DNA of 39,731 bases from Methylococcaceae bacterium (GCA_902810705.1 CADDYU010000021.1:1-39731); one strand, 5' to 3'; shown: positions 1 through 8,917, numbered from the stretch's first letter. Notes: generated by a model from the sequence alone, not told the origin. A program made the numbers and translations.

Positions 1-320
1 AACCGCAGGGTCCGATCGCCCCCGTACACCTCATCGCCGATAACCCAGCGGCATGGCCCGCCAGCGTCCAAGGCCCGCTCAATCATCTCCAGCGCCAACG
101 TTGGCTTGGTGCGAAACGTCACCGCTTGGGGCACGTGCGCCTCGGTACGACGCACCGGATCGGCGGCCCAGTCCTTGGGCAGGTACAGCGCCCGGTCGAG
201 GAACGCTGCGCCGTGCCGGCGGGCGTGGCCCAGGAACACGCCCACCTGGCAGTTCTCGATGCGGCCGGCCGTGCCGCTGTATTGGCGCTGCACCCCGACC
301 AAGTGTCGGCCTTTCTTCAG
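1..320 (-). mobile_element. IS701-family transposase fragment, 5'-truncated and running off the left edge
   Basis: The minus strand reads open without a stop from about 320 to the left edge and encodes roughly 106 residues typical of an IS701-type DDE transposase. Visible blocks are [49 protein letters not shown] and [14 protein letters not shown]. In full-length relatives an aspartate-containing segment (DETGF-like) directly precedes the LKKG block. Here the frame upstream of 320 reads A-P-S and does not match the family, so the N-terminal part including the first catalytic Asp has been lost. No intact transposase start or ribosome binding site is present. The rest of the element, if any, lies outside the window. 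The family assignment is from motif recognition and is fairly secure; the exact break point is approximate. Confidence 0.8.
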
Positions 321-391
321 AGAAGGAGCACAAGGAAGTCGAGGCCGCGCTAGCGGACGAGCGGAGTGCGACGATCCCCGCGTAGCCGGAG

Positions 392-449
392 GGCCGGATG
401 TTTTGTCGGAGTCGGAGCACCAGCGGAGGCGGAGACAAAACATAAGGCC
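392..449. repeat. Imperfect 16-bp inverted repeat
   Basis: The arm ggccggatgttttgtc (392-407) pairs with gacaaaacataaggcc (434-449) with two mismatches, leaving a 26-nt GGAG-rich loop. It lies about 70 bp beyond the break in the transposase fragment. It could be an insertion-sequence end or a transcript hairpin; no T-tract makes it a clear terminator. Confidence 0.5.
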
Positions 450-566
450 ACCGAACCGGCGTCAAGTCAGTGTGGGAGCCATGGTGCGGTGCGCAGCGTA
501 GCGGAGTAGGGAGACGTGGCGGACGCAGGACGAGCGCGGGCCGCCGCAGGCAATAACCCGTCGCCA

Positions 567-618
567 ATTTTTTGCTCCTTTTGGTGACAGGGAAGTCCCA
601 AAAGGTTTCGCAAAAAAT
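567..618. repeat. Two-step inverted repeat downstream of the ThDP enzyme gene
   Basis: The outer arm attttttgc (567-575) pairs with gcaaaaaat (610-618). The inner arm ccttttgg (577-584) pairs perfectly with ccaaaagg (598-605), with a 13-nt loop. It starts about 58 nt past the stop codon of the minus-strand gene ending at 676, so it could act as a transcript-end hairpin for that gene, or be an element end. T/A runs flank both sides. Confidence 0.5.
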
Positions 619-675
619 GACGACGCAATCGGCCTACTACCATACGCCCTTCGATCGGTAACTGCGGCTGTAGTA

Positions 676-2472
676 CTAAACCTTCTCCGGCTCCGGCAAA
701 ACGCCCGAGGCCATTTCCTTGGCCGAGGACTTGATGATCCCCCAGGCGTCCGGATCGCCGCCGAACAGGGCCGACATGTACGCCTTGGCCTGCTCGAAGG
801 TGATGTGCGGCGGCAAGGGCGGCACGTTGGGATCGGTGTAGGCTTCCAGCAGCACCGGCCGGTCGGCGGCGAAGGCCCGCTCCCAGGCGGGAGCGATGTC
901 CTCCGGCCTGTCCACCCTGAGCCCCAAAAATCCCAGCGATTCCGCGTAGCGCGCGTAGGGGAAATCCGGCAGGTCCTGCGAGGCCTCGTACTTGGGATCG
1001 CCGGCCATCGCCCGCTGCTCCCAGGTCACCTGGTTGAGGTCGCGGTTGTTGAGCACCAGCACGATGAAGCGCGGATCGCGCCATTCCTTCCAGTATTTCT
1101 CTACCGTCACCAGCTCGGCGTTGCCGTTCATCTGCATGGCGCCGTCGCCCACTAGGGCGATGACCGCTCGTTCGGGATAGGCGAACTTGGCGGCGATGGC
1201 GTAGGGCACGCCGCAGCCCATGGTGGCAAGCCCGCCGGAGAGCGAGGCCATCATGCCGCGGCGGATCTTCACGTCGCGGGCGTACCAGTTGGTGCCGGAC
1301 CCGGAATCGGCGGAGATAATACAGCGCTCGGGAAGACGCGGGGACAGTTCCCAGAACACTCGCTGCGGGTTGATGGGATTGGCTTCGTTCATGGCCCGGG
1401 CCTCCAGCACCTGCCACCATTCCCGAACGCCCTGCTCGATGGAGAGCCGCCAATCCCGGTCGGTCTTCCGTTGCAGCAGCGGGATCAGCGCGCGCAGGGT
1501 TTCGGCGCTGTCGCCCACCAGGTTCACTTCCATGGGATAGCGCATGCTCAGCATGCGGGCGTCGAGATCGATCTGCACGCCCCGCGCCTGGCCTTCCTTG
1601 GGCAGGAACTCGGTGTAGGGGAAGCGCGAGCCGACCATCAGGAGGGTATCGCAATTCAGCATCATCTCGTAGCTGGGCCGGGTGCCCAAGAGACCGATGG
1701 AGCCGGTGACGAAGGGCAGCTCGTCCGGCACGGCGGCCTTACCCAAGAGCGCCTTGGCGACCCCGGCCCCGAGCAGGTCCGCGACTTCGATGATCTCGTC
1801 GGTGGCGTGCAGGGCCCCGGCGCCCACCAATATCGCGACCCGCCGGCCCTCGTTCAATACGTCCGCGGCCCGCTCGAGATCGTTCCGTTTCGGCACTACC
1901 TGCGGCGCGGAGTAGCCATGGCCCGAGAGGATGTGGCCGTGCTTGCGGGGTGGCGTGACGACCGCGTCCAGTTCCTGCACGTCGTTGGGGAGAATCAGGC
2001 AGGTGACGGTCCGCTCGCAGAGGGCGATGCGCACCGCCCGGTCCACCAGATGGCGGATTTGAGCCGGCGACGAGGCCATGTGCACGTACTCCGAGGCCAC
2101 GTCCTTGAACAGAGTCAGAAGATCCACCTCCTGCTGGTAATGGCCGCCCAAGGCGCCGCGGGACTGTTGGCCGACGATCGCGAGGACCGGCTGATGGTCC
2201 AGCTTGGCGTCGTACAGCCCGTTCAAGAGATGGATCGCGCCCGGTCCCGAGGTCGCCACGCACACGCCCAATTGCCCGGTGAACTTGGCGTGGGCGCAGG
2301 CCATGAAGGCCGCCATCTCTTCATGGCGGGCCTGAATGAATTGAAACCTCCCCCCGGCCCGTCCCAGCGCCCCCATGATGCCGTTGATGCCATCGCCCGG
2401 ATATCCGTACAAACGCTTGATTCCCCAGGCTTCCAATCTATCCAAAAGAAAGTCGCTGACTGTGTTCGCCAT
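676..2472 (-). CDS. Thiamine-diphosphate-dependent enzyme, pyruvate oxidase/dehydrogenase (PoxB/YdaP-like)
   Basis: This 598-residue protein has the three-domain layout of the pyruvate oxidase/acetolactate synthase family. An N-terminal PYR domain contains YGYPGDGINGIMGAL and the cofactor-activating glutamate in ARHEEMAAF (about residue 51-52). A central dinucleotide-fold domain follows (ILVGAGALHATDEI). The C-terminal PP domain carries the ThDP/Mg motif GDGAMQMNGNAE ending in LVLNN. Length is close to the 570-600 residues of PoxB/YdaP proteins. The ATG at 2472 is chosen because GAGGAGG lies 7 nt upstream; the open frame extends 28 codons further without a better site. Members decarboxylate pyruvate, usually to acetate and CO2 with electrons passed to quinone or oxygen. 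ackA lies 5 kb away but is not in the same operon. The exact substrate is inferred; other family members act on other 2-oxo acids. Confidence 0.85.
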   Translation of the reverse strand: MANTVSDFLLDRLEAWGIKRLYGYPGDGINGIMGALGRAGGRFQFIQARHEEMAAFMACAHAKFTGQLGVCVATSGPGAIHLLNGLYDAKLDHQPVLAIVGQQSRGALGGHYQQEVDLLTLFKDVASEYVHMASSPAQIRHLVDRAVRIALCERTVTCLILPNDVQELDAVVTPPRKHGHILSGHGYSAPQVVPKRNDLERAADVLNEGRRVAILVGAGALHATDEIIEVADLLGAGVAKALLGKAAVPDELPFVTGSIGLLGTRPSYEMMLNCDTLLMVGSRFPYTEFLPKEGQARGVQIDLDARMLSMRYPMEVNLVGDSAETLRALIPLLQRKTDRDWRLSIEQGVREWWQVLEARAMNEANPINPQRVFWELSPRLPERCIISADSGSGTNWYARDVKIRRGMMASLSGGLATMGCGVPYAIAAKFAYPERAVIALVGDGAMQMNGNAELVTVEKYWKEWRDPRFIVLVLNNRDLNQVTWEQRAMAGDPKYEASQDLPDFPYARYAESLGFLGLRVDRPEDIAPAWERAFAADRPVLLEAYTDPNVPPLPPHITFEQAKAYMSALFGGDPDAWGIIKSSAKEMASGVLPEPEKV

Positions 2473-2827
2473 GGCTCGCCTCCTCATCCCAAGTGTCTTG
2501 CCGGTCGCCTCCGTCCGTTTCCCTGGGGCTGGCCGCCCCTTCGAAGGGCACGGCACGGAATCATCGATGTCCTATTACGACAGGCGAGAGCGAGAAAGAT
2601 TGCGGAAAAAGGGACCGTTCGGAGAAGATTGAGGCGAGAAGGCCGAGTTCATCCCGTCTTTCATCCATCTTGCCCGGGGCTCGCCGGCCCACCTTGGCGA
2701 AATAATCGCCTCGAGGCCCGATTTCGCGTTTAGTCGCGATGAAATGATCCCCTTCATCGGGGGTCGAAAGAGAGAACGGTGAAACCAGTCAGAGCTTCAA
2801 GCGATCAGCTTGATCCGGAGGAGCCAC
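2473..2827. other. Intergenic region between divergent genes
   Basis: This 355-bp gap must hold the promoters of the minus-strand ThDP enzyme and the plus-strand flavin reductase. I could not pick a convincing -35/-10 pair. A 21-codon plus-strand frame at 2567-2632 (MSYYDRRERERLRKKGPFGE...) is open but lacks a clear ribosome binding site. A short hairpin gatcccc/gggggtc is present near 2746-2765. Confidence 0.4.
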
Positions 2828-3322
2828 ATGAGTCTTTCCATGGCGGACTTGTTCAAGCGAATCACTTCGGGCGTCTACGTGGTGGGCGTGGCCGCCGGGC
2901 CGCAGCGCAACGCCTTCACGGCCGCTTGGGTGATGCCGGTATCCTTTCGACCGCTCATGCTCGCGCTCAGCATTAATCCGAAGCACTCGTCCTTTGCCTT
3001 GCTGCGGGAAGGCGGCGTGTTCTCGATCAACGTGCTGCGGCGGGATCAGCTGGAACTGGCCGGACGTTTCGGCGCCCCGGCCGATACCGGAAAGCTCTCG
3101 GCCGTGGCCTGGCGGACCGGCAAGACCGGGGCGCCGCTCCTGGAGGACGCGCTCGCCCGTTTCGAGTGCGAGCTGGCCGGGGAGTGTCCCACGGGGGACC
3201 ATGTGCTGGCGCTCGGCCGGGTGGTGGACGGGGTCTTGCTGCAGCCGGACGCGGAGCCGCTGATCTATCGCGAGACCGGCGATCTGGACGGGGCCTCGGG
3301 GCTTTTTCCGGACGGTTTTTGA
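2828..3322 (+). CDS. Flavin reductase-domain protein
   Basis: The 164-residue product matches the flavin reductase-like fold: an N-terminal block SGVYVVGVAAG, then RNAFTAAWVMPVSFRPLMLALSI, the segment FSINVLRRDQLELAGRFG, and a C-terminal DHVLALGRVVDG. Members bind FMN and often reduce free flavin with NAD(P)H for a partner monooxygenase. The ATG at 2828 follows GGAGGAG at a 5-nt spacing; an in-frame TTG at 2810 sits upstream of that site and is unlikely. The gene stands alone, convergent with pyrD 22 bp away and divergent from the ThDP enzyme. Its partner is unknown. The two-component monooxygenases in this window are 30 kb away, next to their own reductase. Confidence 0.8.
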   Translation: MSLSMADLFKRITSGVYVVGVAAGPQRNAFTAAWVMPVSFRPLMLALSINPKHSSFALLREGGVFSINVLRRDQLELAGRFGAPADTGKLSAVAWRTGKTGAPLLEDALARFECELAGECPTGDHVLALGRVVDGVLLQPDAEPLIYRETGDLDGASGLFPDGF

Positions 3323-3344
3323 CGGAGAGTTCCCGCCTGGAGGT

Positions 3345-4355
3345 TCATAGCCCCTTGACGAGTTCCGAAACCAGAGCCGGCCCCCGATAGATCAAGCCGG
3401 TATAGATCTGCACCAGGTCGGCCCCAGCGTCGAGCTTCCGGCGGGCGTCGTCGACGCCGAAGATGCCTCCGCAGGCAATGATGGGCAGTTTTCCCTGCAA
3501 CGCCCGGGACAACCGCCGGACTATCTCGGTGGATTTCTCGAACAGCGGCCGGCCACTCAGCCCGCCGGCTTCGCCCGCGTGGCCGAGACCCTCGACCCCG
3601 GCCCGCGACGCCGTGGTGTTGGTGGCGATGACCGCGTCGAGCCGGAAGCGCACCAGCGCGTCGGCGATTTCCTCGATCTCGCGCGGTTCCAAATCCGGGG
3701 CGATCTTGACCGCCAGCGGCACCCGTCGGCCGTGCTGACGGGCCAGGCTTTCCCGCTCGGCGACGAGCCCCGCGAGAAGCTGCGCCAGATTCTCGCGGGT
3801 TTGGAGGGTGCGGAGCCCGGGCGTGTTGGGAGAAGAGATGTTGACGGTCACATAGCTGGCCAGGGCATATACCTTGCGCAAGGACTCCAGGTAATCGTCC
3901 AACGCGCTTTCGACCGGCGTATCCCGGTTCTTGCCGATATTGATCCCCAGGACGCCTCGATAGCGGGATCGTTCGATTTCCTGAGCCAGATAATCCACGC
4001 CCTTGTTGTTGAAGCCCATGCGGTTGACGATTGCCTCCGCCTCGGGTACGCGAAACAGGCGCGGCGCAGGATTGCCCGGCTGCGGGCGGGGCGTGACCGT
4101 GCCCACTTCGATGAAGCCGAAGCCCAGCGCGGCAAGCCCCTCGAGGCATTCGCCATTCTTGTCGAGACCCGCGGCGAGTCCCACGGGATTGGGAAACGAA
4201 AGGCCCATGACCGAGCGCGCGCGGCCCTTTGGCGAGTACCGCAGCGGATTCCATCCGCCGAGTCGGCATAAGGCTTTTAGCCCTCTCAGCGTCAGATGAT
4301 GGGCGGTTTCGGGGTCGAGGCGGAACAAGGCGGGACGGATCAGTTCGTAAAGCAT
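3345..4355 (-). CDS. pyrD: Dihydroorotate dehydrogenase (quinone), class 2
   Basis: PyrD oxidises dihydroorotate to orotate in pyrimidine synthesis and passes electrons through FMN to membrane quinone. The 336-residue product has the short N-terminal quinone-access helices of class 2 ([20 protein letters not shown]). It continues with [14 protein letters not shown], the [11 protein letters not shown] region, the catalytic serine block [14 protein letters not shown], the FMN lysine in [14 protein letters not shown] and [13 protein letters not shown], and ends with [13 protein letters not shown] plus [11 protein letters not shown]. Start ATG 4355 is fixed by homology to the conserved MLYELIRP beginning; the frame is open further upstream but has no family resemblance. 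It is monocistronic here and convergent with the flavin reductase. Confidence 0.95.
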   Translation of the reverse strand: MLYELIRPALFRLDPETAHHLTLRGLKALCRLGGWNPLRYSPKGRARSVMGLSFPNPVGLAAGLDKNGECLEGLAALGFGFIEVGTVTPRPQPGNPAPRLFRVPEAEAIVNRMGFNNKGVDYLAQEIERSRYRGVLGINIGKNRDTPVESALDDYLESLRKVYALASYVTVNISSPNTPGLRTLQTRENLAQLLAGLVAERESLARQHGRRVPLAVKIAPDLEPREIEEIADALVRFRLDAVIATNTTASRAGVEGLGHAGEAGGLSGRPLFEKSTEIVRRLSRALQGKLPIIACGGIFGVDDARRKLDAGADLVQIYTGLIYRGPALVSELVKGL

Positions 4356-4611
4356 GGCAAGGCGTGGGAGGCTGGCATAGGGGCAGTATAGCAGGGGGAT
4401 CGGGCCTTTCGGGGGAACGGGCTTCGCGGGACCCGGAGGAACAGAGATAGTTCCTGGCCGCGCACGCTTCGTTCGCGTCCTGGCGGGCCGGTTTTTCCGA
4501 AGCTTTCTAGCTGGACTGGAATAGATTATTCGGCGCGCCGGCCCCATGGATCTTTACAGTACCTACAAAAGGGTCGAGCGGCCCGAGATCGAACCACGCG
4601 CCTTGACGCCG

Positions 4612-6987
4612 TTATTCCGACTTCGGGCGCGGCGGGCGCACGAAGTCGGCGATCTCCCGGCGTGGCGCCGAAGCCCGATGCTTGTCCCCGCGCGACGCGA
4701 ACGCGGCGGGAGCTGGAAACAAGGCGTAGGCCGTATGCGCCCCGGCCGCCAAGGTCAGGACGGTACCGAGTTGCACCAAGGACCAGCGCAGGAAAAGCTC
4801 GGCCTCGCCGAGCCGGTGCGCGCGGTCCGGTCCGAGCAGGAACTGCGCGCCGGAAAACGCCTGTCCATACTTGAGGATGACGGGTTCCAAGCCCGCGTTC
4901 AGCAGAACCCAGCCCAGCGGCAAGCTCGACAGGGTCAAGATCCAGGCCGCCAGCCCGCTCCCTTCCTGGCGCCAGGCTCGGACCAGCAGCGCGCTGTTCG
5001 CGCATAGGAGGGCGAGCAGCAGGTACAGATACAGCCCACCGCCCAAGCCGAAGCCGCCGCCTCGGGCGATCAGCTCGTTCAGATTGTCCGTGGACGAGGC
5101 ATCGAAGGCGATCAGCTTGCATAGCCAAAGCCACGGCACGGCCATCCACATCGCCCGGAAAACGGCTCGCGACGGGCGCTCGCTTAGGGCCAAGGCGCTG
5201 GACAGAAAGAACCAAAGCGGCGCGGTCAAGGCGGCGAACCGGACGGGGCGCTCAAAAAATCCCACGAGGCCGGGGGAAGCCAGCGCCAGGAACGCCCGTC
5301 GCGCCCAATCCCCCCAGATACTCTTGTGAGTCACGAACCAATAGAGATTATTGGCGCCCGAAATGTCCTCGATGCTCTCCTCCGTCACGCTCGCGTAGAG
5401 CAACATCAAACTGATCACAGTGGCCGTGAACACCGCCGCCGGAAAAAACCGTAGCGGGGAGGCTCCCTCGGCCAGCCGGCGTCCGATCCAGGCGGCCGAA
5501 GCTCCCGTCCACAGCAAGGCCAGCGCGAAAATAAACAAGGCCGGCGGCCATCCGCCCGCCTGGAACAGCTCGCGCACATTGTAGGGCACGCCAGGCAGAT
5601 GCAGGATCAGCCACAGCGGTACGGTAAGTCCGAGCCCATACCCGACGCCGCGCCGCAAAAATGCCCGAAGTCGATCGGGACAAGTCCGGTGGAAGCGGGC
5701 TTGGAGGCGCATCGCGTGGCCCGCAGAGAGAACCCCAAGGATGGGGTGAGCCAAAGTACGATTTTCTTCCGCAGCCGGCCCGCCGCCTGAGTGCGGGGCC
5801 GGTGCTTCCTCGGTGCTCTGAGAAAGCGGCGCCGTGTCGTTTCGCGGCTGAATATGCAGTAGCCACGCGCACAGCAGCACCCAAAGCGGCTCCGTAAGAT
5901 CGGCCACACGCCCTGGCAAAAAAAGCTGCAAGAACTCCAGCATCGTCACCCACGAGGCCAAAGCCACGGCCCCCGGCAGCAGTCGTCCCGACGATAGCCG
6001 TAGCAGCCACAGCAGTCCCAGATAAATCACTAGCCGTCCGGCGAGCGCCCGCACGTTGTCGAGCATGGAGCCCTGCAGCAAGGCCGCGAACGGCAGGATT
6101 TCGAAAGTGTTCCGGCGGGCGGAAAAATTGAACGGAAACACGGCGAACCAAAACGAGGCCGTAAATAGTACGGCGGCAAGCATTAGTATCCGGGAGGCTT
6201 GCGGCAATTCGCGAATGATTTGCCAGACCAGGAAGCCGCCTAGAAATCCGGCCAGCGCCGCGACCGTGAGGCCCTGTCCGACGATGAAGATCTTGGCAAC
6301 CGCCACTCCGGCCAGCAGGGCGGCCCCCCATAACCGCCGCCCGCGAACGGCGATGGCGTCCAGCGCGCTCAAGGCGAGCAGCGCGCCCACGCCGTGCTTG
6401 AGCGTCTCCAATCCCGTCCAATGCGCCGCAAGCAAGGGCTTGAGATTGTCTTTCACATAGCCCCAGTCGAGCGAGGGAACGAGGGGGAGCAGCTCGCTCA
6501 TGAGCCAGATGGCCAAAATGGCCAGCGCTTCGCGCGGGGCGCGCGATACGGCCGGCCAACGCAGAGCCCCGCGCCCCCCGAGCAACCAGGCGCCGGCGAT
6601 CCCAAGCGCCAGTCCGGCGAGATTCCAAACGACGTCGGCCAAGCTCGGCGAGCGCATCGGAAGATATACTTGCAACGCCTGCAACAGCAGGGCCAAGACG
6701 CCTCCGGACACCCCGACTACGATCGCGTCTCCCCACCAATGGCGGGATCGCCGCGCCAGCATGCCTATGTATCCGTACGGCGCGAACAGGGCGACGTTGC
6801 CCAGCACATCGGCCAGCGAGAGATGCTCTTTCTTCGCACCAACCAGAATCCGCCAGACGTCCGCTCCTGGCGCCGCCGCAAATTGAAAGGGGTAAAGCGA
6901 GCCGTAGACAATCAGTGCCGCCGTCGCGAGCCAAAGATAGGTCGTGGAGAATCGCCGCTTAAAGACCGGCCTCTGGAAGTAAGTCAT
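4612..6987 (-). CDS. Large polytopic membrane protein with two VanZ-like regions
   Basis: This 791-residue protein is dominated by hydrophobic segments. The first VanZ-like region (about residues 12-135) reads YGSLYPFQF, LADVLGNVALFAPYGYIG, then LQALQVYLPMRSPSLADVVW and NLAGLALG. A second one near residues 270-395 shows FPFNFSARRNTFEILPF and the VanZ signature MLEFLQLFLPGRVADLTEP. A charged linker (RNDTAPLSQSTEEAPAP) separates these from a C-terminal set of about eight further membrane segments that I do not recognise. VanZ proteins of Gram-positives alter teicoplanin sensitivity; in proteobacteria their role is unclear. I prefer ATG 6987 (MTYFQRPVFKRRFS, just before the first membrane helix) over a TTG at 7074; the ribosome binding site is weak in both cases. 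Function is not assigned. Confidence 0.75.
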   Translation of the reverse strand: MTYFQRPVFKRRFSTTYLWLATAALIVYGSLYPFQFAAAPGADVWRILVGAKKEHLSLADVLGNVALFAPYGYIGMLARRSRHWWGDAIVVGVSGGVLALLLQALQVYLPMRSPSLADVVWNLAGLALGIAGAWLLGGRGALRWPAVSRAPREALAILAIWLMSELLPLVPSLDWGYVKDNLKPLLAAHWTGLETLKHGVGALLALSALDAIAVRGRRLWGAALLAGVAVAKIFIVGQGLTVAALAGFLGGFLVWQIIRELPQASRILMLAAVLFTASFWFAVFPFNFSARRNTFEILPFAALLQGSMLDNVRALAGRLVIYLGLLWLLRLSSGRLLPGAVALASWVTMLEFLQLFLPGRVADLTEPLWVLLCAWLLHIQPRNDTAPLSQSTEEAPAPHSGGGPAAEENRTLAHPILGVLSAGHAMRLQARFHRTCPDRLRAFLRRGVGYGLGLTVPLWLILHLPGVPYNVRELFQAGGWPPALFIFALALLWTGASAAWIGRRLAEGASPLRFFPAAVFTATVISLMLLYASVTEESIEDISGANNLYWFVTHKSIWGDWARRAFLALASPGLVGFFERPVRFAALTAPLWFFLSSALALSERPSRAVFRAMWMAVPWLWLCKLIAFDASSTDNLNELIARGGGFGLGGGLYLYLLLALLCANSALLVRAWRQEGSGLAAWILTLSSLPLGWVLLNAGLEPVILKYGQAFSGAQFLLGPDRAHRLGEAELFLRWSLVQLGTVLTLAAGAHTAYALFPAPAAFASRGDKHRASAPRREIADFVRPPRPKSE

Positions 6988-7300
6988 AACATCGCAATCC
7001 GTTGCCCCTGCTGGTAATTCGAATCGGCGAAGGCTGCTCGATCCGAGGATTCCCATTTTGGCGAAATTCCCCAACGAGAGTAACCCTCTCCTTGGGGCGA
7101 ACCTATCCCCAAGCTCTCACGTGCGCCGCGCCGAATTTTGGGGCTCGATTGCTGTCCAAACCGTAGACGGTTGGGTTCCGTGATTAAGCATTGGTTTAGG
7201 ACCCTATTTTCCATTTACATCAATTCTTTATTACAACACACAGAAACCCGCGGACTCGCGCCACGGGGCCGTGTCCGCATAACAAGGAAGGAGCGTAACA
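6988..7300. other. Intergenic region between divergent genes
   Basis: This AT-richer 313-bp gap drives the VanZ-like gene on one side and the BON lipoprotein on the other. The part from 7190 to 7240 is the most AT-rich and is the likely promoter zone for the lipoprotein, but no hexamer pair stands out. No RNA gene or repeat was seen. Confidence 0.35.
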
Positions 7301-7612
7301 ATGATGACACGCAGAAGTTTTGTCGGCGGTCTGGCCGCCGCCGTGGTATTGGCCGGCTGCGCAGAATCTAGAACCAAGGAAAGCACCGGTCAGTATATCG
7401 ACGACGCTACGATCACCAGCAAAGTCAAGGCGGCGCTGGCGGCGGATCCCAATACCAGCGCGCTGGACATCAATGTGGAAACGTACAAGGGTGTCGTCCA
7501 ACTCAGCGGCTTTGCCGATTCCGAAGCCGAGAAGCGCCAGGCATCGCGTGTCGCGAGCGGAATTAGCGGCGTGAAATCGGTCAAGAATGATGTCCGGGTT
7601 AAAATGCGCTGA
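7301..7612 (+). CDS. BON-domain lipoprotein with Tat-type signal
   Basis: The 103-residue product begins MMTRRSFVGGLAAAVVLAGC, which combines a twin-arginine motif (TRRSFV) with a lipobox ending at Cys20 (VLAGC). It is predicted to be exported and lipid-anchored. The mature part is a single BON domain (about residues 33-102: YIDDATITSKVKAALAADP, LDINVETYKGVVQLSGFADS and SGVKSVKNDVRVK), as in OsmY-type periplasmic proteins that bind membranes or phospholipids. A strong ribosome binding site, AAGGAAGGAG, precedes the ATG. It is a single gene, which fits a small envelope stress protein, although no regulator site was seen. Confidence 0.85.
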   Translation: MMTRRSFVGGLAAAVVLAGCAESRTKESTGQYIDDATITSKVKAALAADPNTSALDINVETYKGVVQLSGFADSEAEKRQASRVASGISGVKSVKNDVRVKMR

Positions 7613-7677
7613 GCTTGGATTGAGCGGGTTACCGCTCCTCTCATCGACCGCAATCACGCTGCTTCGGAAAAACCTCG

Positions 7678-7708
7678 ACGCCGCTTCGGCCTAAGTCCGC
7701 GGCGGCGT
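7678..7708. terminator. Hairpin between convergent BON lipoprotein and ackA
   Basis: The arms acgccgc (7678-7684) and gcggcgt (7702-7708) form a GC-rich stem in the 111-bp gap between two convergent genes. There is no clear T-run, so a bidirectional terminator is only a suggestion. Confidence 0.35.
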
Positions 7709-7723
7709 TCCAAATTCGGACTC

Positions 7724-8917
7724 TTACGGTGGGGCCTCCTCCCCTGCTAATTCCGCGACCACTCGAGCCGCTTGCCGGGCGATTTCCAACTCCTCATCGG
7801 TCGGCACCACCAAAATCTTCGCGGCGCCACTAGGTGATTGAATTTCGGCCAATTGGTCGCCCTTGGCGGCTATGTTGGCGGCTTCGTCCAAAACGAAGCC
7901 CAAATGCTCCAATCCACCGCATACCTCCCGCCGAATGATCGCGGCATGTTCTCCAATTCCGCCGGAGAACACCAGGGCATCCACCCGCCCGAGCACGGCC
8001 AGGTAGGCTCCGACATACTTTCGGATCCGGTACACATACATGGCGATTCCAAGCCTTGCCGATCCCTCGCCCCCCTCGGCGCGGGCCACGATGTCGCGCA
8101 TATCGTTGCTGCCGGCCACGCCCTTGAGACCGCTGTCCTCGTTGAGCAGCCGCGCTACCTTTTCCGCCGACTGTCCCTGCGCTTCCAGCAAATAGAGCAC
8201 GGCGCCGGGATCGAGATCGCCGCATCGAGTGCCCATCATCAGACCGGCCAGGGGGGTTAGGCCCATGGAGGTGTCCACGCTGCGCCCGGCGCGGATGGCG
8301 GCCGCGCTGGCGCCATTCCCGAGGTGCAGCGCGATGAGATTCAAGGACTCGGGGGCTCGCGCGAGATATTCCGCGACCCGTCTCGTCAGGTAGGCGAACG
8401 AGGTGCCGTGGAATCCGTAGCGGCGGATGCGCAGCGTGCGATAACACTCTTCCGGAAGGGCGTAGCGGTAGGCTTCCGGCGGCATGCTCTGGTGGAAGGC
8501 GGTGTCGAAGACCGCCACTTGCGGTACGTCGGGCCACTGCTCCCGACACACCTCGATCCCGAGGAGATTGGGCGGATTGTGGAGCGGCGCGAGCGGGATG
8601 ACCGCCCGGATCGCTTCGACGACCGTCTCGTCCACATAGACGGCGGTCTTGAAAGTCTCGCCACCGTGCACGACTCGGTGTCCGATGGCGCAGAGTTCCG
8701 ACTCATCCCGCAAGTCTCCCGATGCTTCCAAGCGGCGCACCAATTCGGCGATGGCCTGCCGATGGTCAGGGACGGATGGCGGTTTGGCTTCCTCCAATCG
8801 CTCGCCAATGCGCTCAATCAGCCCGGAGGTCAGCACCCGGCATCCTCCCTCGAGATCGAAAAGGCGATACTTGAGCGAGGAGCTGCCTGAATTGAAAACC
8901 AGGATTTTACTTGCCAT
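7724..8917 (-). CDS. ackA: Acetate kinase
   Basis: AckA interconverts acetyl phosphate + ADP and acetate + ATP. The 397-residue product has the normal length and all family landmarks: the N-terminal FNSGSSSLKYRLF (phosphate-binding Asn), GHRVVHGGETF, VAVFDTAFHQSMPP, RRYGFHGTSFAYL, HLGNGASAAAIR, DTSMGLTPLAGLMMGTRCGDLDP and the C-terminal FSGGIGEHAAIIRREV, ending with PTDEELEIARQ. The ATG at 8917 agrees with the conserved start. No pta (phosphotransacetylase) lies beside it, so acetyl phosphate would have to come from elsewhere. The gene is transcribed toward the BON lipoprotein, and an O-methyltransferase-like gene lies 69 bp upstream on the same strand. Confidence 0.95.
   Translation of the reverse strand: MASKILVFNSGSSSLKYRLFDLEGGCRVLTSGLIERIGERLEEAKPPSVPDHRQAIAELVRRLEASGDLRDESELCAIGHRVVHGGETFKTAVYVDETVVEAIRAVIPLAPLHNPPNLLGIEVCREQWPDVPQVAVFDTAFHQSMPPEAYRYALPEECYRTLRIRRYGFHGTSFAYLTRRVAEYLARAPESLNLIALHLGNGASAAAIRAGRSVDTSMGLTPLAGLMMGTRCGDLDPGAVLYLLEAQGQSAEKVARLLNEDSGLKGVAGSNDMRDIVARAEGGEGSARLGIAMYVYRIRKYVGAYLAVLGRVDALVFSGGIGEHAAIIRREVCGGLEHLGFVLDEAANIAAKGDQLAEIQSPSGAAKILVVPTDEELEIARQAARVVAELAGEEAPP

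Larger units (their letters stand above)
321..675. other. Non-coding junction beside the IS remnant
   Basis: I see no convincing gene here. The stretch separates the truncated transposase from the 3' end of the thiamine-diphosphate enzyme and contains two inverted repeats, at 392-449 and 567-618, listed separately. Open frames crossing it have no recognisable protein features. It may represent further insertion-sequence debris. Confidence 0.5.

Noticed and set aside
1471..2733. 420-codon plus-strand open frame
   Set aside because: Antisense to the ThDP enzyme; Arg/His/Gly-rich composition typical of shadow frames in GC-rich DNA, no motif.
4540..4611. tRNA T-arm-like sequence (ggttcgatctc on the minus strand)
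   Set aside because: Flanking stems do not pair and no other tRNA parts are present.
5348..6934. 528-codon minus-strand open frame
   Set aside because: Alternative frame of the VanZ-like protein gene; Arg/Ala-rich, while the other frame has clear membrane segments.
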